The notes beneath the pieces were generated by a model, which saw nothing but the letters and a program-made list of their open reading frames with translations, made no database searches and was not told where the DNA came from. From contig OX485804.1 of NCBI GenBank assembly GCA_950295325.1, positions 67,618,033-67,682,032 of the forward strand: a stretch of 64,000 bases of DNA, given 5' to 3'. Made by a program: the position numbers and the translations under genes. This document shows, piece after piece, positions 39,842 through 51,038 of this stretch. Every line of letters starts with the position of its first letter. Position 1 is the stretch's first letter. Origin of the DNA: Polytrichum commune. Taxonomy: Eukaryota; Streptophyta; Polytrichopsida; Polytrichales; Polytrichaceae.

Positions 39842-40753
39842 AAATAAACCAAACTACACTAACCACCCACACAACAACAACCACCCAAAACATACTCCCC
39901 GAACAAAATACACCACACATCCAAATTATACCTCTCATCCAAAATACAAAATACACTGGCTTCACTCACAATATAGGTACTTCCCAAGAACTGAACTTCA
40001 TCCTATATCCAAACCGCATAGTCTACATCCAAAACAAAAACCACACCCAAAACTAAATCCCCCCCTCACATCTAAACAATCAAGTAACATTACACACACC
40101 CCGAAATACGGAAAGTACCCAAAACATATACCAAATCCAACGAACTACTTTCATCCAAGACACAAATTTCATCCAAAGTACATAAGTTACTCAAAACACA
40201 TATCTCATTCAAAACATAACCCACACCATGAACAAGGAACCTATCCTAACCTAAAGATATACGAACAAAATAAATTACATCCTAAACACAAACTCCACCC
40301 AAAACCCATACTTTACCCCCACTCACAACCCAACCCCCACTTAAAATACAAACAATACCCAACAAACAAAATGGCCTCGGCCTACCGACCTCGCCACAAA
40401 ACTAACCGCAAAAACCACCTCACTAATTGGAAACCTACCTTAATGACAAATCAAACACCTAAATACTACGCGAACTCACACTCCCTACCCAAACAACAAG
40501 AAAACATAATACCCGCCTTACACCACATTTCTTCTACAACAAAACTAACTAACAACTACCCAAAATATAATCCCCGAACAAAATACACTACACATCCAAA
40601 TTTTACCTCCCATCCAAAACTCAAAATACACCGGCTTCTATCACAATATAAGTACTCACCAAGAAATGGACTTCATCCTAAATCTAAACCACACCCAAAA
40701 CATATTCTACATCCAAAACAAAAAACACAACCAAAACTTAACCCCCCCTCACA

Positions 40754-40765
40754 CCTAAACAACCA
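40754..40765. repeat. Left target-site duplication of the giant transposon
   Basis: CCTAAACAACCA directly abuts the left terminus and matches 57,556-57,567 exactly. Some flanking bases may match by chance, so the true duplication could be 9-12 bp. Confidence 0.8.
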
Positions 40766-40810
40766 GGAATGCTACGATGTGAGCGGTGAGCAGATCTCGT
40801 GAGCAGAAAA
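40766..40810. repeat. Left terminal inverted repeat of the giant transposon
   Basis: Reads GGAATGCTACGATGTGAGCG, then GTGAGCAG and a further GTGAGCAGAAAA. It aligns, inverted, with 57,505-57,555 over about 18 core bases plus the subterminal GTGAGCAGAAAA. Confidence 0.8.
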
Positions 40811-40989
40811 TCAAAATTTAAAACTCCATTTAACGAAAGTTAGGACCCCTATGACCGTGGATTTTGCACATATTTCAAGTTTAATTTTGGAATTATGAGG
40901 CCGATATTTATGGAGTGCCTAATTTTTAGGACCAAAAGTTTCTTAAAATTACCAACGAGTCCCTATGGCCGTGGGAAAATTCAGTGTGG

Positions 40990-41340
40990 TTGAGAAGATG
41001 GTGGACCTATGGGAAGAGGCCTCGGATCCGAGGCCTCTTAGTTGTGGGTAGCTTATGCTTGAAAATCAAAATGTTATGTATATTTGAGTTGGCTACTTGT
41101 CTTTGCATTTGGCCATTTCTTGTATGTTCTAGCATGAGGAGGAGGTTTGGAAAGAGGCCTCGGATCCGAGGCCTCTTTTTTGTGGGTAGGATATGCTTGA
41201 GAAATCAAAATGTTATGTATATTTGAGTTGGCTACTTGTTTTTGCATTTGGCCATTTCTTGTATGTTCTAGCATGAGGAGGAGGTTTGGAAAGAGGCCTC
41301 GGATCCGAGGCCTCTTTCTTGTGGGTAGGATATGCTTGAG
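40990..41340. repeat. Three 139-bp repeats, each with a perfect 24-28-bp palindrome
   Basis: The arm AGAGGCCTCGGA is followed by its exact reverse complement TCCGAGGCCTCT at 41,015-41,038, 41,153-41,176 and 41,292-41,315. The last two are palindromic over 28 bases. Spacers are nearly identical (GGCCATTTCTTGTATGTTCT, GCATGAGGAGGAGGTTTGG). They lie 250-550 bases inside the left terminus, a plausible place for transposase or host-factor sites. No such palindrome occurs near the right end. Confidence 0.9.
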
Positions 41341-41344
41341 AAAT

Positions 41345-41973
41345 CAAAATGTTAGGTGTATTTGGTTTGGCTACTTGTATTTAGATTGTCTACTAGTTGA
41401 CGACCACAAAAGTGTAGTGTTATTTGAGAACAACGACAAGATGCATTCAACAAGACAATTGGAATATTAAAACCACACCACACTTTATAAATCCAAATAC
41501 CAATCAATCAAACCAAAAATCAATCAACAATGAGGTTGTCACTACTAGATTCCCTACTTATGGTAACAGTAATGGTTTAGGGTCATTTATTCAAACCAAC
41601 ATTCGCCTAAAATCGCAAGCAATCATTAAAAAAGTGCATGAAAACGATAATAGAAGAATAGTGGAAACCCTTAAATTTAAAAGAGAAGGGTATGAACTAA
41701 TAGGCCGATTATGGAATTAAGTGGTGAACAATCCAATTAATCGTAAACTCAAACATTAACAAGTAACCAAGTGGTGTTAGAAAATATTTTGAACAATATA
41801 AAAAAAATGAAATCAAAAGTTAACTTAAATATGCAATTTCATATATGCAATCCCAAAAACTCCGAAAGTGATACACATACAATGAATTCCATGCGGAATG
41901 AGTGCACAAACTGAAAAACCAACGGAAGAAAAAACGGTATATTAGATAGTACACAGACATTCACATGAAGCTA
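41345..41973. other. Left subterminal spacer of the giant transposon
   Basis: A 98-codon open frame (41,424-41,720) is present, but I recognise no family and its composition is that of the surroundings. It is more likely 3' flank of the methyltransferase gene than a gene. Confidence 0.4.
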
Positions 41974-43479
41974 TTACATCAGATCCGAATCACTGTGATC
42001 ACCTGATGATGAAGACATTGTAGGATCACCAATATCGGCATCAGAGGAGGCCTGACCATCAGATTCTAAAGCTTCTATATCCAAAAACTCTAAAACTCTT
42101 CCCGGACGATATTTAGATGTAAAAGTCTGATAAGAACCTCCAGCTAGTTGATTAGCAATATCATTTGCATATGTAGGAAGTTGCCAAGACTTTGGAGGGT
42201 TGGGATAGAATTTAGGGTCACAAAAAAAAGGCCGGTGAATAGGATAGCTCAATTCATCGCATCTGCAAATGCCACTGGTACCATGTTCATAACTCAACTT
42301 TAGAAGAAATGACAGCAAAAAGCATAACACTGGTAAGAGAATTTGTGGACCTTACTCACTTAGTAAAGCGAGATCTCTTCACAATCCTCTCTACGGGGAT
42401 ATCTTCACCCTCAGGATCCTCTAAACTGGTGACACAGTCTTCAAGAGTGACTTCAGAGGCTGCTCTAGAGACAATCAATGGAGCAAGTAAGGCCTCAAAG
42501 ATATCAACATCAGCCTCTAATGCCGCAATGTGACGGTGCACATTGCGGCAGGCATGAATGGACGATCCTGCAAATAAAGAAGTTGGAAAAACTTAGTACA
42601 AAAACCATTATGAATTATGTAGACCAAAACAATATAAACGATTAACAAACTGAAAGGGAAGATTACAAAGACATACCGGTCGCTGCCGTGCAATCTAGAA
42701 TAATATCCCATGGGGAGCTACATGCTTCAATTAGCATTTGCATGAGAAGCACGGACTTTTCACAAGGCCCTCGCCATGGTGTGGATGCATAAGTTAGCTG
42801 GTCCTCACGAGAGACCAAGTTCTGGAGAATATCATCCCGTTCAACATTCACCCCATAAGGGTCCAATTCAGGGACATGGCGAAATGAAAACTTCGATGGA
42901 GGTGACCCCGGCACGCTCCTGACCGCCAATGTAATACCAAACCTCATGGTCTACAATGTACCAGACATAAAGAACAATATTAATTTACAAAGTAATGAAC
43001 ACAACTGCGTGAGTATAATAGTTAGGTGGGTCTACACTTTGAACTACCGGAAGGATTAAATTGAAACTGAATGCGGTGATTAGAAAAATGACTGAAGCTG
43101 TATCTTACAGTTGATGCTGGATTTATTGGGGATGTAAGATGAAGGCGGTTCATTCCCCACCACTCTTTCCGAATTGCAAAACCATACGATTTGCAATATC
43201 CAAGAATATTGGACTTCGTACTCATGCGAAAAGGGTGAAACAAAATAATTGCCCCATCGTCATGGAGATGTTCGTCGGCAAAGTCAAAGAGTGGTTGTAA
43301 CCACTCTTTGGATTCTTGATTCCAAGCGGGAATGGACGACGGTGGGTTTGATATGCCAGGAACAGGAAGACCTTCCGGTATATCTGCAAGAATCAAGTCC
43401 AAACAGGGATGGTCCTCCGGAGAACCCTTGTAGTACCGGGTTTTGTCTTTTGAGTGCTACACAATCAAAGGTCAACAAG

Positions 43480-44450
43480 GTTCTAGGTTGAGATTTCAGG
43501 TGCTAACTTTATATATGTCTAGTTGGCCTCATTTCAGGTTAGAATCTAACAATTTGAAGCCTCTGCTCTAAGTTCATATATCGGGTGCTCACTTTATATA
43601 AGTCTAGTTGGCCACATTTCAGGTCAGAATCAACCAATTTGAAGCCTCGGCTCTAGGTTCAGATTTCAAGTGCTCATTTTATATATGTCTAGTTGGCCAC
43701 ATTTCAGGTTAGAATCAAACAATTCAAAACCTCGGCTCTAGGTTGAGATTTCGGGTGCTAACTTTATATATGTCTAGTTGGCCTCATTTCAGGTTAGAAT
43801 CTAACACTTTGAAGCCTCGGCTCTAGTTTGAGATTTCAAGTGTTCACTTTATATAAGTCTAGTTGACATCATTTCAGGTTAGAATCTAACAATTAGAGGC
43901 CTCGGCTCTAGGTTCAGATTTAAGGTGCTCACTTTATATAAGTCTAGTTGGCCTCATTTCAGGTTAGAATCTAAGTCTTTGAAAGTGGCCTATAGGCTTA
44001 GATATCAGGTTCTCACATTATGTGGTTGTCCAATATATGGGTTTCGGGACCGAAACCTTCATTTTGAGGTCAAGAGGGTCACATTTTGAAGCCTCGGCTT
44101 CAAGGTTCAAATTACAGGAGCTCACTTTATATATATGTAGTTGGCCTCATTTCAGGTTATAATCTAACAATTTGAAGCCTCGGTTCTATGTTGAGGTGTC
44201 GGGTGCTCACTTTATATAAATCTAGTTGGCCTCATTTCAGGTTAGAATCTAACACTTTGAAGCCTCGGCTTCAAGGTTCAAATTACAGGTGCTCGCTTTA
44301 TATATATCTAGTTTGCCTCATTTCAGGTTATAATCTAACAATTTGAAGCCTCTGCTCTAAGTTCATATATCGGGTGCTCACTTTATATAAGTCTAGTTGG
44401 CCTCATTTCAGGTTAGAATCAAACATTTTGAAGTCTCAGTTCTAGGTTGA
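43480..44450 (+). repeat. Minisatellite array 1 in a methyltransferase-gene intron
   Basis: About ten units of about 88 bp built of TTGAAGCCTCGGCTCTAGGT, GTGCTCACTTTATATAAGTC and TAGTTGGCCTCATTTCAGGT. It fills the intron between the exons at 44,536 and 43,456. The orientation is opposite to the other two arrays. Confidence 0.9.
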
Positions 44451-46319
44451 GCAAATACTCAAATTTTCTAACTCTACTGGTCACACCATTGGATTGACAA
44501 GATTGAAATGCATAAATTTAAAGGAAGAGCAGTACCTTGAGCATGAATGTTTTCAAGTCGTTGTAGGAAGGGGTGAATTCATCCGTGTCACCGCCAAGAA
44601 CGTCGTCCAATGAGGAGTTGAGAATGAGCTCTTCAATATGGATCTCGAGCTCCTCCCCAGATGTCATAATAGGTATTTGACTCAACTGCTCGTAGGACGA
44701 GTTGCGTTTTGTGCCTCTAGAAAATGTTGGAGCATGAGAACCAGATTCATATGTGGGACTTGGAGCAACCGGACTCTTACCTTGTGGCTCCGGAGGGGGG
44801 TTCATCTTATTTTCCCCCTTTCTAGTGGACTTATCCAACGAATTCTGCACCTTCTCCCGCTCTTTTTGGTCAGCTCTCTCCTCAGCTTCCTTGACCCTCA
44901 ACGCTTTCTTTCGGTCCTCTTCAATGCGTCGTTTCATTGCCTTTGCCCTCTCATTTTCATCTTCTATGGCCTGTAAGTCAACCATTTCAATTCCAGACTC
45001 ACCTACAGCCTCCCTTGATTTCCTGAGCTCAGTCTCAAAAGAAGGAGTGAAACTTAAAGCGCAATCAAGATACCAGGCACCGCCGGTAAGGTGAGAACTT
45101 GTCCACGTGCGTTGTTGAAGAGCCGAGAACATGCACGCTGAGTTTGATCTATCAAGCCATGTGTTCAAGAATACATGAAGGTCATCTTTGGAAATAGCTC
45201 TTTTCGCCAAAAGCTCGTACATAAAGTACATGTGTTACGAAATAGCACATAACATTAACATCAACAACTTCCGAACTAGCAAAACACAGAATATGGACTG
45301 AACCAATTACTGAAATTAATGAAAAGTCCTTAAAGATTAGAGACACACCGAATAAGAACTCGGCGGACAACTAGGTCAGCTCCGTTAAATCCAACAAACT
45401 CGTCACCTTTTTTGAAGGAATCTTGTCCTCTGAAGTAGGTGCTGAAGGCATGGTCCCATAACTTTATGCGACAGTCTTCGATATACGCTGGCAATAACAT
45501 GGGCTCACTGGCAATACTCATGTTGATAGGAACTCGGTCTTGACGCACGGTCTCGTCAAAAATGAGACTGGCATGTTATGAGATCTGTTAAGCAAGAAAA
45601 TAAGCATCAGCTGGACCAATTTCTAAATCAAGTCGATGAAATAAAGAATGATAGTTGTGTAAATTACATGCCAAAGATGAATTCAATGAACTGAAAATTG
45701 AATAGAAGCAGTGGACTTACCCCTGCCCAGAAACAAGCCTTTGCCAAGAAATTTGCCAATTTATCTTCGTTGATAGGCTTGGGAGGTAGCTTTCGGGCCT
45801 CGCGAGTGGAAGCAGATGAATTAAAGTACTCTAGCCATTTTATTTTCATTGCCGGAGACGCCCTTGAAGTTGCAATGAGCTGCAACTTCTCTAAGTTGAG
45901 GTCCGGGGAAAGTGAGTTTAACGTGTAATGTCACTCAATCTGAAAGACAGAGCTCTTGTGAGTTCCTCAGTCAAACGGATAAGCTTAAAAGATTGATATG
46001 GACAAAGGATCAGGGTGCGTACCTCACGTAGCCAACCGTCGGTAAGCTCCGGGTTTGCCACAGCAACCAATTTTCCCATTTTCATGCGAAATGCCATAGA
46101 TCTCTTCTCAACTGCGGCTTTCATCGCAGCCGCCTTGTCAGCAGGGGAGACTTCTCCTTCTGATTGCTCCACATGCTGACGTGCACCCTCGTCCGCAGCG
46201 AGACCCAGCTCATGCTGCACAAAGAGAGAACAAGAACGAGGAAACCAAATTTTGAAATGAAAATGAAATTAATAAGTTGGACAAGATGTTTTGGACCAAA
46301 GAAATGAACTAGAGCTAGA

Positions 46320-48115
46320 CAAATGAGAGCACCCGAAATCTGAACCTAGAGCCGAGGCTTCACATTGTTAGAATCTAACCTGAAATGAGGCCATCAAATC
46401 CAAAACATTAAGTGAGACCTGAAATCTGAACCTATATCCAGGGCTTCAATGTGTTTGATTTTAACCTGAAATGTGGCCAACTAGACTTATATAAAGTGAG
46501 CACCCGAAATCTCAAACTAGAGCCGAGGCTTCAAAGTGTTAGATTCTAACCTGAAATGAGGCCAACTACATATATATAAAGTGAGCACCTGTAATTCGAA
46601 CCTTGAAGCCGAGGCTTCAAAATGTGACCCTCTTGACCTCAAATTGAAGGTTTCGGTCCCGAAACCCATATATTGGACACCCACATAATGTGAGAACCTG
46701 ATATCTTAGCCTATAGGCCACTTTCAAAGACTTAGACTCTAACCTGAAATGAAGCTAACTAAACCAACATAAAGTGAGCATGTGAAAAATCAAACTAGAG
46801 CCGAGGCTTCAAAGTGTTAGATTCTAACCTGAAATGAGGCCATCCAAACCAACATAAAGTGAGCACCTGAATTCTCATACTAGAGCCTAGGCTTCAAAAT
46901 GTTAGATTCTAACTTGAAATGTGGCAACTAGACTTATATAAATCTCAAACTAGAGTGGAGGCTTCAAAGTGTCAGTTTCTAAGTTCAAATGAGGCCACTT
47001 AGAGTTAGAGTCTAACCTGAAATGAGGCCAACTAGATAAATATAAAGTGAGCACCTGTAATCTGAAACTTGAAGCCGAGGCTTCAAAATGTGACCTTCTA
47101 GACCTCCAAAGGAAGGTTTCGGTCCCGAAACCCATATATTGGACACCCACATAAAATGAGACCCTGAAATCTAAGCCTATAGGCCACTTTCAAAGATTTA
47201 CATTCTAACCTGAAATGAAGCTAACTAAACCAACATAAAGTGAGCATGTGAAAAATCAAACTAGAGCCGAGGCTTCAAAGTGTTAGATTCTAACCTGAAA
47301 TGAGGCCATCCAAACCAACATAAAGTGAGCACCCGAATTCTCATACTAGAGCCTAGGCTTCAAAATGTTAGATTCTAACTTGAAATGTGGCAACTAGACT
47401 TATATAAAGTGAGCACCTGAAATCTCAAACAAGAGCCGAGGCTTCAAAGTGTTAGATTCTAACCTGAAAAGAGGCCAAACACACATATATAAAGTGAGCA
47501 CCCGAAATATCAAACTAGAGCCGAGGCTTCAAAGTGTTAGATTATAACTTGAAATGAGGCCAACTAGATATATATAAAGTGAGCACCTGTAAATTGAACC
47601 TTGAAGCCGGGGCTTCAGGGTGTGACCTTCTAGACCTCAAAAGGAAGGTTTCGGTCCCGAAACCCATATATTGGACACCCACATAAAGTGAGAACGTGAT
47701 ATCTAAGCCTATAGGCCACTTTCAAAGACTTAGATTCTAACCTGAAATGAGGCCAACTAAAACAACATAAAGTGAGCACCGGAATTCTCATATTAGAGCC
47801 TAGGCTTCAAAGTGTTAGATTCTAACATGAAATAAGGCCAACTAGACTTATATAAAGTGAGCACCTGAAATCTCAAACAAGAGCCGAGGCTTCAAAGTGT
47901 TAGATTCTAACTTGAAATGAGGCCAACCACACATATATAAAGTGAGCACCCGAAATCTCAAAGTAGAGCCGATGCTTCAAAGTGTTAGATTCTAACCTGA
48001 AATGAGGCTACTTAGGGACCTCCTAATAATGGTTCGGTCCCGAACCCCATATATTGGACATCCACAAAATGTGAGAACCTGAAATCTTAACCTATAGCCC
48101 ACCATCAAAGTTCAC
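46320..48115 (-). repeat. Minisatellite array 2 in a methyltransferase-gene intron
   Basis: About sixteen units of the same family as 43,480-44,450, inverted (TAACCTGAAATGAGGCCAAC, AAAGTGAGCACC, GAGCCGAGGCTTCAAAGTGT). An alternate unit with GGTTTCGGTCCCGAAACCCA appears four times. It occupies the intron before the exon at 46,214. Confidence 0.9.
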
Positions 48116-49179
48116 ATATTTCACAAAATCATTAGGACTATTCCGTGACGCATCTGAAATATGAAATTTATAAACACATGTAATGGTAACGAATACCAAG
48201 TCTTCTGAGACTTCTTGCACTTTTTGAAGTCGGTTGGACTCAAAATGTCATTGAATTGTTTAATTGACATAAGACCATACTTCTGAACCCTGAAGAGGGT
48301 ATGGACAATGTTGGTCTTCACATGAGAGTCCTCTGTATGTCTAAATACAAAAATCAAATGGAAGATATTAGATTATCGTAGTAAGAAAGAAAGTAAAATC
48401 CTATTGAATTTTCAATGAAAGATTATATATCAAAAGAGAATGAACATACTTGTTTATGTTGTGCATGACTTGCATAACAAGTCCATTTTTCCCCTTTGTG
48501 TCAAAGATAATTGAATCCACCAAATAATGCCAATCCTCATCAGTTTGGTGAAGTCTGTCAATGTGATTTAACTAAGCTTGATGCCTATGGTTGCCGTCGC
48601 ACACAAAAAACATCAAATTTGTGAATGGAGCCAACGCTGGATCCGAGAGGAGAAATGAGTTGAAAATGGCGTTTTTGGCGTCCCAAATAGGACCCCAAGA
48701 AGCTTTATCAGCTTCCGTCACTTCATGGGTCTTTCCGTCTTCATTGGTGGTTGTAACATAAAAGACTGAAGCGCCTTCCATGTATCCGTGCACAAATTCT
48801 TCCTCGAGCTTAGTAAGATCGGATGCCAGAGTTGGCCGTACCATTGGCATTGCCATCAATCTGCACAACGGAATATTAAATCGCGAGAAACTGTTTGGTT
48901 GAAATCTCAAGTTTGTGATTGTGGCCACAGAGTTAACTTTCTGCCTGGTCCGAATCTCATCCTCATTACCTAGAAAGTGAGCATCATCTCCAAGAGACTC
49001 TTCTTTTACCTTATGCTCGTCCTCTAGTATATCCATATCTGGAAGCTTTCCCTCCGATACTTGTGTCGAAGGTGGCGAAGATATAGCATGCACCTACCAA
49101 AGATTCAACACATTATAGGTCAAAGTAAATATCATTTGACCCAAATTGATAATGTTGCTTTGTAATTAACCTCTAACCA

Positions 49180-50320
49180 TTAGAGCCATATAATGTGAGA
49201 ACTTGAAATCTTAGCCTATAGCCCATCTTCAAGTACTAGATTCTAACCTGAAATGAGGCCAACTACACATATATAAAGTGAGCACTTGAAATCTCAAAGT
49301 AGAGCCGAGGATTCAAAGTGTTACTTTCTAAGTTGAAATGAGGCCACCTAGGGACCTCCAAATGAAGGTTTCGGTCCCGAACCCCATATATTGGACAACC
49401 ACATAATCTGAGAATTTGAAATCTAAACCTAGAGTCCACCTTCAAATTCTACATTCTAACTTGAAATGAGGCCAACTACACACATATAAAGTGAGCATTT
49501 GAAATCTCAAAGTAGAGCCGAGGCTTGAAAGTGTTAGTTTCTAAGTTGAAATGAGGACACTGAGGGACCTCCAAATGAAGGTTTCGGTCCCGAACCCCAT
49601 ATATTGGACAGCCACATAATATGAGAACCTGAAATCTAAGCCTAGAGCCCACCTTCAAATTCTACATTCTAACTTGAAATGAGGCCAACTACACACATAT
49701 AAAGTGAGCATTTGAAATCTCAAAGTAGAGCCGAGGCTTGAAAGTGTTAGTTTCTAAGTTGAAATGAGGACACTGAGGGACCTCCAAATGAAGGTTTCGG
49801 TCCCGAACCCCATATATTAGACAACCACATAATATGAGAACCTGAAATCTAAGCCTAGAGCCCACCTTCAAATTCTACATTCTAACTTGAAATGAGGCCA
49901 ACTACACACATATAAAGTGAGCATTTGAAATCTCAAAGTAGAGCCGAGGCTTGAAAGTGTTACTTTCTAAGTTGAAATGAGGCCACCTAGGGACCTCCAA
50001 ATGAAGGTTTCGGTCCCGAACCCCATATATTAGACAGCCACATAATCTGAGAACCTGAAATCTAAGTCTATAGCCCACCTTCAAATTCTAGATTCTAACC
50101 TGAAATGAGGCCAACTACACATATATAATATGAGCACCCGAAATCTCAAAGTAGAGCCGAGGCTTCAAAGTGTTAGATTCTAACCTGAAATGAGGCCACT
50201 TAGGGACCTCCAAATGAAGGGTTCGGTCCCGAACCCCATATATTCAACAGCCACATAATGGGAGAACCTGAAATCTAAGCCTATAGCCCACCTTCAAAGA
50301 TTTAGATTTAGGAAAACAAT
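49180..50320 (-). repeat. Minisatellite array 3 with 213-bp higher-order period
   Basis: Same family and orientation as 46,320-48,115, but organised in 213-bp composite units starting near 49,263, 49,476, 49,689 and 49,902, nearly identical to each other. Each has one GGTTTCGGTCCCGAA block. Repeated 60-codon frames are products of this period, not genes. It lies in the intron between the exons at 50,398 and 49,093. Confidence 0.92.
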
Positions 50321-51038
50321 AAGGGTTCGGGGAATGAAACCCTAGCCTTCATCATTTACATTCCAAACAACAAGGCAAATTGAAATAATTTTCATTGGTT
50401 TAACTGGTTGACCTCTTCTGTAGAGTACTCGCCATCGGTCTCCATGTTGGCTTCTTCTCGACCCAATCTTTCCTCTTTGCAATCAACGTCCTCACTGTTC
50501 CGAATGATCTGTTGCCTAGTGTTTTCCGAAGTAGATTCACTCGATGTTGCGCTTCCTGGTTGCTGTTGCCTCTGCCCGGAACCAGGTTTAGGTTTGGTTC
50601 CAAACTTGCAATGATGCGACAAAGTATCTTCAACAATTGATGTTGATTGTATAGGGGAGCTGCCTCTGAAGACATAATGATTCCCTTTCAAGCCAACTAT
50701 GCCGGGGACTCATAAACTTTGAATAAATTCAACATGAATGTAATGTATCCAGAGCATACCTGAATTTCTTCGTTTTCCACAGAGTTGTCTTCCTCTCCTA
50801 AAGAGAATAACCTAATGGGAGCAACCTCCGCCTTTTCAAATGACTCAACATATCGCTTTGAACAACTGTGAGTAGCTTTTGTTGAATTATCTCCTTTTCT
50901 TCCCATGGTTGACCTCAATTTGTACGGGGTCACTACGTTATCTCTAGTAGCGAACCTCTCCTTTCTCTCAATCCGCCTCTGTTTCTCAATACTCCTCCTC
51001 ACTTCTCGTTCTGCTCTCGCTCTCGACCGAGTGTTCAT

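Larger units (their letters stand above)
38021..40765 (+). pseudogene. LINE ORF2 N-terminal Pro/His-rich repeat region, left part
   Basis: Open in two frames (38,021-38,872, then 38,769 up to the transposon junction). The protein is built of short Pro-His-Lys-Asn/Thr units (HPKH, HPKHN, PHPK) in at least three diverged units of about 0.8 kb. These start near 38,180, 38,970 and 39,850, and a fourth begins near 40,550. Each unit ends with an AYRPRHKTN-like block and a KQQENTIPALHH-like block. The first codon overlaps the ORF1 stop (GTGA). I recognise no enzymatic domain. A lost C in a C-run just before 40,754 shifts the frame relative to 57,556 onward. Confidence 0.65.
41974..51038 (-). pseudogene. 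ParB-like domain plus beta-class DNA (adenine) methyltransferase, transposon-borne
   Basis: Model, minus strand: 50760-51038, about 50398-50691 (frame uncertain), 48450-49093, 48197-48340, 48116-48137, 46023-46214, 45721-45888, 45349-45584, 44536-about 45231 (5' end uncertain), 43109-43456, 42677-42950, 42360-42567, 41974-42292. Most junctions keep phase. The start is basic (MNTRSRARAEREVRR). The 48.5-49.1 kb exon resembles a ParB N-terminal domain: ITNLRFQPN and then VCDGNHRHQA. A Lys/Glu coiled-coil-like stretch lies at 44.8-45.0 kb. Methyltransferase motifs follow in beta-class order: motif IV as LILADIPEG (DPPY expected, 43,370-43,395), GAIILFHPF, motif X-like CEKSVLLMQMLIEA, and motif I as ILDCTAATGSS, continuing IAALEADVDIFEAL. 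The tail is acidic. TAG at 48,572 (Trp expected) and TAA at 45,576 break it. Motif changes suggest weak or lost catalysis. Confidence 0.72.

Noticed and set aside
41424..41720. Small plus-strand gene in the giant transposon
   Set aside because: No recognisable family or motif, and it lies in the 3' flank of the methyltransferase gene.
49263..50084. Four near-identical 60-codon minus-strand frames
   Set aside because: They recur every 213 bases and are products of the minisatellite period.
43480..50320. CRISPR-like array
   Set aside because: Units are adjacent and similar throughout, with no unique spacers, in intronic eukaryotic DNA.
50400..50675. Alternative frame (MSSEAAPLYN) for the second methyltransferase-gene exon
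   Set aside because: It would keep phase with exon 1 but ends at a stop and has unlikely composition; the other frame runs into a usable donor. I left the junction marked as uncertain rather than choose firmly.
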